DNA of 64,000 nucleotides from Streptomyces yatensis (GTDB lineage: Bacteria > Actinomycetota > Actinomycetes > Streptomycetales > Streptomycetaceae), in assembly GCF_018069625.1 (NCBI RefSeq), contig NZ_CP072941.1:6944001-7008000 (forward strand), read 5' to 3'. Both the position numbers and the translations under genes were made by a program. Positions 16,675 to 25,810 of this stretch are shown piece after piece. Each line of letters opens with the position of its first letter. Position 1 is the stretch's first letter. The notes below the pieces were generated by a model. The model was not told where the DNA came from. It made no database searches and was given only the letters and a program-made list of their open reading frames with translations.

Positions 16675-17538
16675 TACATCGTCCCTCACCGTGCACCCTT
16701 CCCCGGCCGTGGCCACCCGTCGGGCGCGTCTTTTCGCCAGAGGTGCGGCCAGCGCCGTGATCGCGGCGAAGACGCCGATGGCGAGGACGACGATGCTCGC
16801 GCCGGGCGGGACGTTCTTGTAGAAGGAGAAGACCGTGCCGGACAGGGTCACCACGACGCCGATGGTGATCGCCAGCGCGAGCGTCATCGCGAAGCCCCGG
16901 GTGGCCTGCTGGGCGGCGGCGACCGGGACCACCATCAGGGCGCTGACCAGGAGCAGGCCCACGACGCGCATGGCGACGGTGACCGTGACGGCCGCGGTGA
17001 CGGCCAGCAGCAGGTTGAGCGTGCGCACCGGGAGGCCGGTCACCCGGGCGAACTCCTCGTCCTGGCACACCGCGAACAGCTGGCGGCGCAGCCCCAGCGT
17101 GATCAGGACGACGAAGGCGGCGAGGAGGGAGATCGCGACGACGTCCTCGGGGGAGACCGTGGTGATCGAGCCGAAGAGATAGGTGGTGAGGTTGGCGTTG
17201 GAGCCGGTCGGCGAGAGGTTGATCAGCAGCACACCGCCCGCCATCCCGCCGTAGAAGAGCATCGCGAGGGCGAGATCGCCACGGGTCTTGCCGTACCAGC
17301 GGATCAGCTCCATGGCGATCGCGCCGAGGGCGGAGACGGCGACGGCGGTCCACACGGGGTTGGTGCCGGTCAGGAAGCCGAGGGCGACGCCGGTAAGGGC
17401 GACATGGCCGATCCCGTCGCCCATGATCGCCTGGCGGCGCTGGACGAGGTAGATGCCGACGGCGGGCGCGGTGATGCCCACCAGGACCGCGGCGAGCAGG
17501 GCCCGCTGCATGAAGGCGTAGTCGAGGATCTCGAGCAT
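16666..17538 (-). CDS. znuB: Zinc ABC transporter permease ZnuB
   Basis: A 290-residue ABC-3 family permease with about eight membrane segments, forming the membrane channel for Zn2+ import. Family landmarks include VQRRQAIMGDGIGHVALTGV near 33-52 and VRTLNLLLAVTAAVTVTVAM in the second half. Start ATG 17538 lies one base after the znuC stop, so expression is coupled. The order znuA-znuC-znuB-zur is the Streptomyces arrangement. Confidence 0.93.
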   Translation of the reverse strand: MLEILDYAFMQRALLAAVLVGITAPAVGIYLVQRRQAIMGDGIGHVALTGVALGFLTGTNPVWTAVAVSALGAIAMELIRWYGKTRGDLALAMLFYGGMAGGVLLINLSPTGSNANLTTYLFGSITTVSPEDVVAISLLAAFVVLITLGLRRQLFAVCQDEEFARVTGLPVRTLNLLLAVTAAVTVTVAMRVVGLLLVSALMVVPVAAAQQATRGFAMTLALAITIGVVVTLSGTVFSFYKNVPPGASIVVLAIGVFAAITALAAPLAKRRARRVATAGEGCTVRDDVLV

Positions 17539-17539
17539 C

Positions 17540-18433
17540 TCAGGTCAGCAACCCTGTCCGGATCGGTTCGGCGTCGGGCGCCGCATGGGGATGGACGTGG
17601 TCATGGCCGGGCAGCGCGTGCTGGCCCACGGCCTTGGGCGGCGGTCCGTCGTGGACCACGCAGCCGTCGCGCAGCACCACCGCGCGGTCGATCAGCGGCT
17701 CCAGCGGGCCGAGCTCATGGAGGACGAGAAGGACCGTGGCGCCGGCGGCGACCTGCTCGCGGAGGGTGCCCGCGAGGATCTCCTGGCTGGCGAGGTCGAC
17801 CCCGGCCATCGGCTCGTCCATGATCAGCAGTTCCGGTTCGCCCGCGAGGGCGCGGGCGATCAGCACGCGCTGGTGCTGACCGCCGGAGAGGGCGCTCACC
17901 GGGTCCCGGGCGCGGTCGGCCATGCCGACGAGCTCCAGGGCCCGCTGAACGGCCGCCCGGTCCGCCTTGCGCGGCGGGCCGAACCGGCGGCGGGCCAGCC
18001 GGCCCGCCGAGACGACCTCGCGCACGGTCGCGGGGACGCCGCTGGCGGCCGTGGTGCGCTGCGGTACGTAACCGATCCGGGCCCAGTCGCGGAAGCGGCG
18101 GCGGGGCGTGCCGAAGAGGGCCAGCTCACCGCCGCTGAGCGGCACCTGGCCGACGATGGACCGGACGGCGGTGGACTTGCCCGAGCCGTTGGCGCCGAGC
18201 AGCGCCACGACCTCGCCGCGGCGGACGGTCAGATCGATGCCGCGCAGCACGGGGCGGCCACCGAGGGTGGCGGTGGCGCCGCGCAGGGATATGGGGTCGG
18301 CGGCCGGGTCCGCCTTCGAGTCGGAGATCGGTGCCGGATGCGGGGGCGCGGTCGGGGCTATGTCCGGCTCCTCGGCTTTCATGGGTTCCTCGGTCGCCAT
18401 CGTCTCCTCGACCTCCGTGGGGTGGTCCGTCAC
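17540..18433 (-). CDS. znuC: Zinc ABC transporter ATP-binding protein ZnuC
   Basis: A 297-residue ABC ATPase energising zinc import. It has Walker A GANGSGKST (about 80-88), Q-loop YVPQR, signature LSGGQHQRV, Walker B LLIMDEP and the switch His in LVLHELG. The first 47 residues are an unusual acidic Pro/Ala/Glu extension, and the C-terminus is His-rich (GHDHVHPHAA), which may bind metal. GTG 18433 overlaps the znuA stop (GTGA). Confidence 0.93.
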   Translation of the reverse strand: MTDHPTEVEETMATEEPMKAEEPDIAPTAPPHPAPISDSKADPAADPISLRGATATLGGRPVLRGIDLTVRRGEVVALLGANGSGKSTAVRSIVGQVPLSGGELALFGTPRRRFRDWARIGYVPQRTTAASGVPATVREVVSAGRLARRRFGPPRKADRAAVQRALELVGMADRARDPVSALSGGQHQRVLIARALAGEPELLIMDEPMAGVDLASQEILAGTLREQVAAGATVLLVLHELGPLEPLIDRAVVLRDGCVVHDGPPPKAVGQHALPGHDHVHPHAAPDAEPIRTGLLT

Positions 18434-19413
18434 TTGGTGCCCAGCGCCTTCTGCAGGGCCTTCAGGTTGGATCGCATGACCTGGATGTAGTCGTCACCCT
18501 TGGACTTGTCGCCGATGCCCTCGATGGGATCGAGCACATCGGTCCGCAGATGGAGATCGCCCGCCAGCGTCTTCGCCGTCCGGTCGCTCACGAGGGTTTC
18601 GAAGAAGACGGTGTTGACCTTGTCCTTCTTGGCGACGCTGTGCAGCCCCTTGATCCGGGCCGGGCTGGGCTCGGACTCGGGGTCGAGCCCGGAGATCGCC
18701 TCCTGCCGCAGGCCGTAGCGCTCGGCGAGATAGCCGAAGGCGGCGTGGGTCGTGATGAAGGTGTCCGAAGAACGGTCCTTCAAACCGCTCCGGAAGTCCT
18801 GATCGAGCGTGGTCAGCTCCTTGACCAGGGCGGTGGTGTTCTTCTTGTACGTCGTGGCGTGATCGGGGTCGGCCTTCTCCAGCGCCTTGCCGACGCCCTT
18901 GGCGACCTGGGCGTAGCGCACCGGGTCCAGCCAGATGTGGGGGTCGGCGGCGGCGTCGCCGGAGTGGGCGTGGCCCCCGTGCCCTACCTCGCCCCCGTGA
19001 TCGCCTTCACCCCCGTGGTCGCCCTCGACCTCGGTGCCGTGGTCCTCCAGCGTGGTGTACGAGGCGGCGTCGGCGACGTGCTTCGGCTCGGCCTGTCCGA
19101 TGGCCCGGTCGACGGAGGGCTGGAGACCCTTGAGGTAGACCACCAGGCCGGCCTCGCTGAGATCGGCGGTCTGCCGGGGGCTGATCTCCAGATCGTGCGG
19201 CTCGACGCCCGGCTTGGTCAGGGAGGACACATGGACGGCGCTCCCGCCGATCCGCTGGGCGAGGAACTGCATGGGGTAGAACGACGCCACCACATCCAGC
19301 TTGCCGTCCGTCCTTCCGTCGCCGACGTTGGAGGAGCAGGCTGTGAGGGTGGTCAGGCCCAGTGCGGCGGCTCCGACGAGGGCGGTCGTGGGCCTGAGGC
19401 GACGTATGTTCAT
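18430..19413 (-). CDS. znuA: Zinc-binding lipoprotein ZnuA
   Basis: A 327-residue solute-binding lipoprotein of cluster A-I. The lipobox is TLTAC near residue 26. The metal site uses His in GVEPHDLE, a long His/Asp/Gly-rich acidic loop (about 128-155, several GDHGG units) typical of zinc rather than manganese binders, then ADPHIWLDP and TTHAAFGY. It captures Zn2+ outside the membrane for ZnuBC. ATG 19413 gives a normal signal peptide; alternatives at 19422 and TTG 19431 would lie within the Zur boxes. Confidence 0.92.
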   Translation of the reverse strand: MNIRRLRPTTALVGAAALGLTTLTACSSNVGDGRTDGKLDVVASFYPMQFLAQRIGGSAVHVSSLTKPGVEPHDLEISPRQTADLSEAGLVVYLKGLQPSVDRAIGQAEPKHVADAASYTTLEDHGTEVEGDHGGEGDHGGEVGHGGHAHSGDAAADPHIWLDPVRYAQVAKGVGKALEKADPDHATTYKKNTTALVKELTTLDQDFRSGLKDRSSDTFITTHAAFGYLAERYGLRQEAISGLDPESEPSPARIKGLHSVAKKDKVNTVFFETLVSDRTAKTLAGDLHLRTDVLDPIEGIGDKSKGDDYIQVMRSNLKALQKALGTK

Positions 19414-19449
19414 GACTCTCATTTTCAACAAAGATGGAAACGATTGTCA
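19413..19449. promoter_or_regulatory. Two Zur boxes upstream of znuA
   Basis: TGACTCTCATTTTCA (19413-19427) and TGGAAACGATTGTCA (19435-19449) both fit the 7-1-7 pattern TGaaAatnatTttCA of actinobacterial Zur boxes. They sit directly at the znuA translation start, 20 to 22 bases apart on the same DNA face, and also face the divergent glyS promoter. Zinc-dependent repression of znuACB by Zur is the expected effect. Confidence 0.75.
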
Positions 19450-19563
19450 ACAACTGTCCTCTTGTTGATCGCTTCGACTACCGATTTGATCCGGGGGGTG
19501 CCGCCGCCGGTAACCTGAAGCATTCGCTTCGTCGTCAATGTCGTCATCAATGAAGAGAGCACC

Positions 19564-20946
19564 GTGGCCGCCGACAAGATCGACACCATCGTCAGCCTCA
19601 GCAAGCGCCGTGGCTTCGTCTACCCGTGCAGCGAGATCTACGGCGGCCAGCGAGCCGCCTGGGACTACGGACCGCTCGGTGTGGAGCTGAAGGAGAACAT
19701 CAAGCGGCAGTGGTGGCGTTCGATGGTCACCTCTCGTGACGACGTCGTCGGACTCGACTCGTCCGTGATCCTGGCCCGTGAGGTGTGGGAGGCGTCCGGC
19801 CACGTCGCCACCTTCACGGACCCGCTCACCGAGTGCACCTCCTGCCACAAGCGGTTCCGCGCGGACCACCTGGAGGAGGCGTACGAGGCCAAGCACGGCC
19901 GCCTCCCCGAGAACGGCCTGGCCGACGTCAACTGCCCGCACTGCGGCAACAAGGGCAGCTTCACCGAGCCCAAGCAGTTCTCCGGGCTGCTCGCCACCCA
20001 CCTCGGCCCGACCCAGGACTCCGGCTCGATCGCGTACCTGCGCCCCGAGACCGCTCAGGGCATCTTCACCAACTTCCTCGCCGTCCAGCAGACCTCGCGC
20101 CGGAAGCCGCCGTTCGGTATCGCCCAGGTCGGCAAGTCGTTCCGCAACGAGATCACGCCCGGAAACTTCATCTTCCGGACGCGTGAATTCGAGCAGATGG
20201 AGATGGAGTTCTTCGTCAAGCCGGGCGAGGACGAGACGTGGCACGAGTACTGGATGGAGCAGCGCTGGAACTGGTACCGGGACCTCGGTCTCCAGGAGGC
20301 GAACATCCGGTGGTACGAGCACCCGAAGGAGAAGCTCTCCCACTACTCCAAGCGCACCGCTGACATCGAGTACCGCTTCAGCTTCGGCGGCTCGGAGTGG
20401 GGCGAGCTGGAGGGCCTGGCCAACCGCACCGACTTCGACCTGAAGGCGCACTCGGCGGCCTCCGGCCAGGACCTGTCGTACTTCGACCAGGAGGCCGGCG
20501 AGCGCTGGACCCCCTACGTCATCGAGCCGGCGGCGGGCGTGGGCCGCGCGATGCTGGCCTTCATGCTCGACGCGTACGTCGAGGACGAGGCGCCCAACGC
20601 CAAGGGCAAGATGGAGAAGCGCACCGTGATGCGGCTCGACCCGCGCCTGGCGCCGGTCAAGGTCGCGGTGCTGCCGCTGTCCCGCAACCCGCAGCTCTCG
20701 CCGAAGGCCAAGGGGCTCGCGGCGGACCTGCGCAAGCACTGGAACATCGAGTTCGACGACGCGGGCGCGATCGGCCGCCGCTACCGTCGCCAGGACGAGA
20801 TCGGCACGCCCTTCTGCGTCACCGTGGACTTCGACACCCTCGACGACAACGCCGTGACCGTGCGTGAGCGCGACACGATGAAGCAGGAGCGGGTCTCCCT
20901 CGACCAGATCCAGTCCTACCTCGGCGGCCGCCTGATCGGCTGCTGA
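19564..20946 (+). CDS. glyS: Glycyl-tRNA synthetase (alpha2 type)
   Basis: A 460-residue class II aminoacyl-tRNA synthetase that charges tRNA-Gly. It begins with the family segment [23 protein letters not shown], has a zinc-ribbon-like insertion with two Cys pairs (CTSCHKRF, then CPHCGNKG), the motif 2 region [20 protein letters not shown] and the C-terminal anticodon-binding domain ([12 protein letters not shown]). Full length for the alpha2 enzymes. GTG 19564 is the start. It is divergent from znuA and shares its promoter region. Confidence 0.96.
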   Translation: MAADKIDTIVSLSKRRGFVYPCSEIYGGQRAAWDYGPLGVELKENIKRQWWRSMVTSRDDVVGLDSSVILAREVWEASGHVATFTDPLTECTSCHKRFRADHLEEAYEAKHGRLPENGLADVNCPHCGNKGSFTEPKQFSGLLATHLGPTQDSGSIAYLRPETAQGIFTNFLAVQQTSRRKPPFGIAQVGKSFRNEITPGNFIFRTREFEQMEMEFFVKPGEDETWHEYWMEQRWNWYRDLGLQEANIRWYEHPKEKLSHYSKRTADIEYRFSFGGSEWGELEGLANRTDFDLKAHSAASGQDLSYFDQEAGERWTPYVIEPAAGVGRAMLAFMLDAYVEDEAPNAKGKMEKRTVMRLDPRLAPVKVAVLPLSRNPQLSPKAKGLAADLRKHWNIEFDDAGAIGRRYRRQDEIGTPFCVTVDFDTLDDNAVTVRERDTMKQERVSLDQIQSYLGGRLIGC

Positions 20947-20976
20947 CCCGGCCCGGGCCATCGCGCCCGGACCACG

Positions 20977-21038
20977 GGCACCGGACACATACCCGACGAC
21001 GGGCTCCGGTGCCGCGGACGCGATGTCCGTGGCACCGG
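20977..21038 (+). promoter_or_regulatory. Overlapping alternative hairpins after glyS
   Basis: GGCACCGG occurs at 20977-20984 and 21031-21038, and its complement CCGGTGCC at 21006-21013 between them. The central arm can pair with either flank but not both. One hairpin may terminate glyS, but the mutually exclusive design resembles an attenuator for the gene at 21076. No T-run is present. Confidence 0.45.
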
Positions 21039-21075
21039 GGCCCGTCGGCTCGGCAGAACGGGGGGTTCACCAATC

Positions 21076-21378
21076 GTGCGAGGCGTGACACATCACATCA
21101 CCGCCACCCGCGAGGACGGCACGGTCTTCGAGGTGAGCTACGGCTACGGTCCGGGGCAACGGCGGCTGCTCGGCTGCCAGCACTGCGACTGGCAGGAGCG
21201 GATCACCTCCGGCGGCGCCCGCCACAAGGGACTCGACCACCTCGCCCAGGCGCACGGAGCCCTCGGCTCGCCGCGGATGACCGCCGACGCGGCGGCGCGG
21301 CGGCAGGTCCTCCTGATCATGCTGGCCTGCTTCGCGGCGGCCGCGGTCATTCTGTGGTGGGCCGCCTCGCAGGGGTGA
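21076..21378 (+). CDS. Small C-terminally anchored membrane protein with CxxC
   Basis: A 100-residue protein. The soluble N-terminal part is beta-rich with a single CQHCDW metal- or thiol-type motif (about 36-41) and H-x-x-L-x-x-L-x-x-x-H in KGLDHLAQAH, suggesting a zinc-finger-like fold. The C-terminal 25 residues (VLLIMLACFAAAAVILWWAA) form one membrane helix. GTG 21076 follows a run of G residues. The end overlaps the convergent gene at 21347. Function unknown. Confidence 0.65.
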   Translation: MRGVTHHITATREDGTVFEVSYGYGPGQRRLLGCQHCDWQERITSGGARHKGLDHLAQAHGALGSPRMTADAAARRQVLLIMLACFAAAAVILWWAASQG

Positions 21379-21877
21379 GCCGCCTCGCAGGGGTGAGCCG
21401 CGGGTCGTCGCGGACGGTTCGCCGTCCCCGGCCGAGCGCCAGCGCCGTGCACAGCGCCGCCAGTGGCAGCTCCGCGCAGGCCGCCATCGCGACCGCCACC
21501 GCCAGTTCCCCGCCCGGCGCGGCGGTCACCGTGTCGAACCACGCGTCCACCACGAGCAGCGCTCCCGTCGCCGCCGCGGTCAGGCGATGGCGGTCGTCGC
21601 CGCGTCGGCGCAGCGCGGCGGTGGAGAGCAGCCCGAGCGCCTCGAGGGCGTCCAGGCCCACCCAGGCGGTGTTCCAGTGGCCGACCTGGGCCGTGGAGGG
21701 CACCGTCCGGGCCAGTACGTACAGCCAGGGGACCAGCGCCGCCCCCGAGGCCAGCAGCACCGCCTCCGGGCGTACGCGCCGCAGCAAAAGCGCGAAGCGC
21801 GCCTTCCGCGCGGTCGTCGGGCCTGCCGGAGCGGTGGCCGGAGCGGCGGTGGGCGTGGGGGCGTACAGGGCGGTCAT
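21347..21877 (-). CDS. Predicted four-helix integral membrane protein
   Basis: A 176-residue membrane protein with an Ala/Pro/Thr-rich start and about four hydrophobic segments (EAVLLASGAALVPWLYVLA, DALEALGLLSTAAL, AATGALLVVDAWFDTVTAA, AVAVAMAACAELPLAALC). The layout resembles uncharacterised actinobacterial membrane proteins near sensor kinases. ATG 21877 has GGAG 8-11 bases upstream. The last codons come from an 18-base tandem duplication and read RRLTPARRLTPARRP, overlapping the convergent gene by 32 bases. No function assigned. Confidence 0.65.
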   Translation of the reverse strand: MTALYAPTPTAAPATAPAGPTTARKARFALLLRRVRPEAVLLASGAALVPWLYVLARTVPSTAQVGHWNTAWVGLDALEALGLLSTAALRRRGDDRHRLTAAATGALLVVDAWFDTVTAAPGGELAVAVAMAACAELPLAALCTALALGRGRRTVRDDPRLTPARRLTPARRPTTE

Positions 21878-22051
21878 GGGGCGGGTCTCCTTCCGGGCCC
21901 GGCCGGTCGTCCCGGGCACGCCACCAGCCTTGTCGGCGCCGCCGCCGGTGTCGGTCACACCAGTTGCCGACTTGGGGTGGCACTAGTTGCACCCCGAATC
22001 CGGGCATGTGGTCCAGCGCGCGGCCGATCGGGACCGCTCTAAGGTCGTCGC

Positions 22052-23266
22052 ATGAGCCTCCTCACCGCGATACGCCCCGCGTTCGGGCGTTCGCTGCACC
22101 GGCTGCGACGCGACCTCGGTTTCGGTGTCGCGGGCGCGGCGGTGCAGTTCGTGGCCTGGGCGGTGCCGATGAGCGTTCCGTGGCTGATCTACGAGGACAC
22201 CTCGGCCCTGGGGGAGGTCATGCTCGCCCTCACCCTCCCCCTCGTCGTTCCGGCTCTGGCCACGCCCGTGCTGACGCGCGTCCAGCGGTGGCGCTTCAAG
22301 GCGTTGCTCGACATCGAGATCACCGGGCCCAAGGTGGCCCCGCGGCAACTCTGGTACCACCTGTTGGCCGGACCGGCGGTCGCCTGGGGAGGGGTGCTGG
22401 CCGTCACGATGGCCCTCGTCGGTCTCGCGGCCGCCACGGTGTACATCTGGATATGGGGCGTCCCGCTGTCCTGGCGGGTCGAACATGTCGGGTACTCGAC
22501 CAAGGCCGCGTATGTCACGGTCGGGGGCGTGATCCTGCTGGCCCTTGCCTACGCGCTCGTCGGCGCCCTCGCACGGCTCGACGTGCGCGCCGCCACCGCG
22601 CTGCTGGGCCCCGTACCCGCCAAGGAGTTGGAGCGCCGGGTCGAGGACCTGACCGAGAGCAGGGCGGGCGCGGTCGACGTGGCGGACGCCGAGCGCCGCC
22701 GTATCGAACGTGATCTGCACGACGGTGCCCAGCAGCGGCTGGTCTCCATGGCGGTCAACCTGGGGTTGGCCAAGGCCACGCTGACCGATCTGCCGGACGA
22801 GGCCCGGCAGGTGATCGAGGAGGCGCACCGCGAGGCCAAGGACGCCATCGAGGAGCTGAGCGCTCTGGTGCGGGGCCTCCACCCGGCCGTCCTCGACGAG
22901 CTCGGCCTGGACGCCGCCCTTTCCGGCATCGCGGCGCGCGCCCCGCTGCCGGTTCGGCTGCATGTCCATGTGCCGGAGCGAGCCGCGCCGACCGTCGAGG
23001 CCGTCGCGTACTTCGTCGTATCCGAGGCCCTCACCAACGTCGCCAAGCACGCCCGGGCGGAGCGGGCCGATGTCACGGTCGTCCGTACCGGGGACATGCT
23101 CCGGGTCGTCGTCGCCGACGACGGGGAGGGCGGGGCCGACGCCGCCCGGGGCAGCGGTCTCACCGGGCTCGCCAAGCGGGTGGGCTCGGTGGACGGCACG
23201 TTCGGGATCAGCAGTCCCTCCGGGGGCCCGACCGTCATCACCGTGGAGCTGCCGTGCGTGCTGTGA
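22052..23266 (+). CDS. Two-component sensor histidine kinase (NarL-type partner)
   Basis: A 404-residue membrane kinase. About four membrane segments lie in residues 20-180 and form the sensor. HisKA_3 follows with the phospho-acceptor in ADAERRRIERDLHDGAQQRL (His near 226), then the ATPase domain with the N-box SEALTNVAKHA and the G-box DDGEGGADAARGSGLTGLAKRV. The 3' end overlaps the response regulator start by 13 bases, so they form a pair. The stimulus is unknown. Confidence 0.92.
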   Translation: MSLLTAIRPAFGRSLHRLRRDLGFGVAGAAVQFVAWAVPMSVPWLIYEDTSALGEVMLALTLPLVVPALATPVLTRVQRWRFKALLDIEITGPKVAPRQLWYHLLAGPAVAWGGVLAVTMALVGLAAATVYIWIWGVPLSWRVEHVGYSTKAAYVTVGGVILLALAYALVGALARLDVRAATALLGPVPAKELERRVEDLTESRAGAVDVADAERRRIERDLHDGAQQRLVSMAVNLGLAKATLTDLPDEARQVIEEAHREAKDAIEELSALVRGLHPAVLDELGLDAALSGIAARAPLPVRLHVHVPERAAPTVEAVAYFVVSEALTNVAKHARAERADVTVVRTGDMLRVVVADDGEGGADAARGSGLTGLAKRVGSVDGTFGISSPSGGPTVITVELPCVL

Positions 23267-23898
23267 TCGCCGAGGACTCGGTTCTGCTGCGGATCGGCCT
23301 GGTCAAGGTGTTGCAGATGGCGGGCTTCGAGGTGACCGCGGAGGCGGCGGACGCGGAGGGCTTGCTGACGGCGGTGGAGGAGCACCGCCCGGACATCGCC
23401 GTGGTGGACGTACGGATGCCGCCGGGCTTCACGGACGAGGGCGTCCGGGCGGCCCTGCTCATCCGGCGGCAGTGGCCGGACACGGCGGTACTGCTGCTCT
23501 CGCAGTACGTGGAGGAGCGCTACGCGGCCGATCTGCTCACCGCGCACACGAGCGGGATCGGCTATCTGCTGAAGCAACGCGTCGCGGACGTGGAGGAGTT
23601 CATCGACGCGCTGCGGCGGGTGGCGGGCGGTGGCACCGCCCTGGACCCGCAGGTCGTGGCCCAGCTTCTGGTGCGGCGGCACAGCGATCCGCTGGACCGG
23701 CTGACCTCGCGCGAGCGGGACGTACTGGAGCTGATGGCGGGCGGGCGGTCGAACGCGGGGATCGCGGGGGCGCTGGTGATCAGCGAGAGCGCGGTGGCGA
23801 AGCACATCAACAGCATCTTCGGGAAGCTGGACCTGCCGGTCGCCGACGCGGACCACCGCCGGGTGCTGGCCGTGCTGCGGTTCCTGGGCGTGGGCTGA
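23254..23898 (+). CDS. LuxR/NarL-family response regulator
   Basis: A 214-residue regulator. Receiver domain 1-120 with acidic pocket (VIAEDS), phospho-acceptor Asp in VVDVRMPPG (about 53) and conserved Lys in YLLKQRV. The C-terminal LuxR HTH (about 148-205) reads LTSRERDVLELMAGGRSNAGIA and ISESAVAKHINSIFGKL. It overlaps the kinase gene at 22052 and presumably receives phosphate from it. Followed by repeat element copy A. Confidence 0.92.
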   Translation: MRAVIAEDSVLLRIGLVKVLQMAGFEVTAEAADAEGLLTAVEEHRPDIAVVDVRMPPGFTDEGVRAALLIRRQWPDTAVLLLSQYVEERYAADLLTAHTSGIGYLLKQRVADVEEFIDALRRVAGGGTALDPQVVAQLLVRRHSDPLDRLTSRERDVLELMAGGRSNAGIAGALVISESAVAKHINSIFGKLDLPVADADHRRVLAVLRFLGVG

Positions 23899-23949
23899 GG
23901 GGCCCCCGCCCCGGGCGGGCTGGGCGAGGGGCCCGAGCCCCGGCGGGCC

Positions 23950-24120
23950 TGAGCGGTCTCGATGAAGTCCGGTGTGGTTCGGGTGCGCCCCGAAGGAGCG
24001 CGCGGCTGTGTCGATGTGCGGCTCCGCCGCGGCCGTGTCGATATGCGGCTCCGCCGCGTGGCCGGCCACGACACAGCCGCGGATGCACGACCGCACCTCG
24101 CGGCACTTCCCGCGGAGCGC
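23950..24120 (+). repeat. Structured intergenic repeat, copy A
   Basis: This 171-base element starts TGAGCGGTCTCGATGAAGTC and ends CCCGCGGAGCGC exactly before the TetR stop codon. It contains the dyad around GCGCCCCGAAG, two copies of TGCGGCTCCGCCGCG and a GCCACGACACAGCCGCGG segment. Related copies lie at 53084-53234 (reverse) and 55335-55509. Each lies downstream of a gene in the same sense as that gene. It may act as a transcript-end module. Confidence 0.8.
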
Positions 24121-24711
24121 TCAGTGGGCTCGCAGGCCGTCCAGGAGGAGTTCGCAGACGGCCGCGAAGGCCAGGTCCATGTCCGGGTCCGACCACCGGG
24201 GCGCGTAGACGGGGTCGTGGAATTGAGTCGTCGCGTCCCATAGCGCGCGGGCCGTGGCGCGGGCGTCCCGCATGGTGAACTCCCCGTCGGCGATGCCGCT
24301 TTCGACGATCGTGGTGAGATGGTCGAGCATCGTCTCGACGTGGCCCGCGACGGTCTCGCTGTTCTCGGAGGCCAGCGCCACGTACGTGGCGAAGAGCTCC
24401 GGATCGGCGCCCGCCTTACGGCGCTTGGCGGCGAACAGGGTGCGCAGCCAGCTCTCCAGCCGCTCGGTCGCGGGGGCCTTCGCATGGGCTATGCGGGACA
24501 GGTCGTCGTGGTCCTGGTCGAGCCAGCGGTCGGTGACCGCCTCGCGCAGTGCCGTCTTCGAGCGGAAGTGGCGGTAGACGCTGCCGTGGCTGACCCCCAG
24601 CGCCCGGGCCACGTCCACCACCGTGGCCTTCGCGGGGCCGTAGCGGCGCAGCACGTCCTCAGTGGCTTCGAGGATGCGGGCGGGCGTCAGGGGGGTCTCG
24701 GGCGGGGGCAT
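24121..24711 (-). CDS. TetR family regulator of the aldo/keto reductase operon
   Basis: A 196-residue TetR repressor. The HTH at about 10-55 reads ILEATEDVLRRYGPAKATVV, then GVSHGSVYRHFRSKTALREAV, and the helical effector domain follows. ATG 24711 has AAGGGA upstream and lies 8 bases after the aldo/keto reductase stop, so the genes are co-transcribed. The perfect dyad at 25811-25838 in front of the operon is the probable binding site, giving autoregulation. Confidence 0.9.
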   Translation of the reverse strand: MPPPETPLTPARILEATEDVLRRYGPAKATVVDVARALGVSHGSVYRHFRSKTALREAVTDRWLDQDHDDLSRIAHAKAPATERLESWLRTLFAAKRRKAGADPELFATYVALASENSETVAGHVETMLDHLTTIVESGIADGEFTMRDARATARALWDATTQFHDPVYAPRWSDPDMDLAFAAVCELLLDGLRAH

Positions 24712-24719
24712 CGGGTCCC

Positions 24720-25742
24720 TTACTTCTTCTCGCTGTCGAGGGTGGCCATCTGGGCCTCCGGGTAGCGGGTGCCCGCGGCGGCGTTCGCCGGGACGGCTTC
24801 CTCGACGGCGGCCATATCGTCGGCGTCGAGCGTAACGTCAAGTGCCCCCAGGGCCTCGGTGAGCTGGTCGCGGCGGCGGGACCCGATGAGCGGGACGATG
24901 GCGGTGGCGTGCCGGATGCCCTGTGCCAGCACCCAGGCGATGGCGATCTGGGCGACGCTGACGCCCTTACCGTCGGCGATCTTGCGGAGGGCCTCCACGA
25001 GGCCGAGGTTGCGGTCGAGGTTCTCGCCCTGGAACCGCGGGGCCCTGTTGCGGAAGTCCTGCGCGTCCGTGGTGCGCTCCCGGCTCCAGTGGCCGCTGAT
25101 CAGGCCGCGCGAGAGCACCCCGTACGGAGTGATCCCGATGCCCAGCTCACGGCAGACGGGCAGGATCTCGTCCTCGATGCCGCGCTCGAGCAGTGAGTAC
25201 TCGATCTGGAGATCCGAGATCGGGGCGACGGCGGCGGCCCGCCGGATGGTCTCGGGGCCCACCTCCGAGAGGCCGATATGCCGTACGTAGCCCGCCTGTA
25301 CGGCCTCGGCGATGGCCCCGACCGTCTCCTCGATCGGGACGGCCGGGTCCAGGCGGGCGATCCGGTAGATGTCGATGTGGTCGGTGCCCAGCCGCTGGAG
25401 CGAGTACGCGAGGAAGTTCCTGACGGCGGCGGGACGGCCGTCATGGCCGAGCCAGGTGCCGTCCGGGCCGCGCAGGGCGCCGAACTTCACGCTGGTCAGG
25501 GCGCGTTCGCGGTGGGCGGCGGGGGCGGTGCGCAGGGCCTCGTTGATGAGCAGTTCGTTATGGCCCATGCCGTAGAAGTCGCCGGTGTCGAGCAGGGTGA
25601 TCCCGGCGTCGAGCGCGGCGTGGAGGGTGGCGATGGACTCGGCCCGGTCGACGTCGGCGCCGTACATGGGGGACATGCCCATACAGCCGAGGCCGATCGC
25701 GGAGACCTGGGGGCCGGTGGTGCCGAGCTGGCGGTTCTGCAC
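24720..25742 (-). CDS. Aldo/keto reductase
   Basis: A 340-residue NADPH-dependent (alpha/beta)8-barrel oxidoreductase of the AKR13/YghZ-like group. It shows [15 protein letters not shown], the catalytic Asp and Tyr in [17 protein letters not shown], Lys in TSVKFGA and the cofactor loop [17 protein letters not shown] 25742 is preceded by AAGGAG. Substrate is probably a small aldehyde or quinone, not determined. First gene of an operon with a TetR regulator, preceded by a 28-base perfect dyad. Confidence 0.9.
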   Translation of the reverse strand: MQNRQLGTTGPQVSAIGLGCMGMSPMYGADVDRAESIATLHAALDAGITLLDTGDFYGMGHNELLINEALRTAPAAHRERALTSVKFGALRGPDGTWLGHDGRPAAVRNFLAYSLQRLGTDHIDIYRIARLDPAVPIEETVGAIAEAVQAGYVRHIGLSEVGPETIRRAAAVAPISDLQIEYSLLERGIEDEILPVCRELGIGITPYGVLSRGLISGHWSRERTTDAQDFRNRAPRFQGENLDRNLGLVEALRKIADGKGVSVAQIAIAWVLAQGIRHATAIVPLIGSRRRDQLTEALGALDVTLDADDMAAVEEAVPANAAAGTRYPEAQMATLDSEKK

Positions 25743-25810
25743 GGGGTGCTCCTTGGGATGGCGACGTGGGGGCCGAGGTGGGGGCGTTCCCAAGGAAAGC
25801 GTGGCATGTG

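Noticed and set aside
19447..20988. Antisense frame over glyS
   Set aside because: Shadow of a highly conserved synthetase; no ribosome site or recognisable protein.
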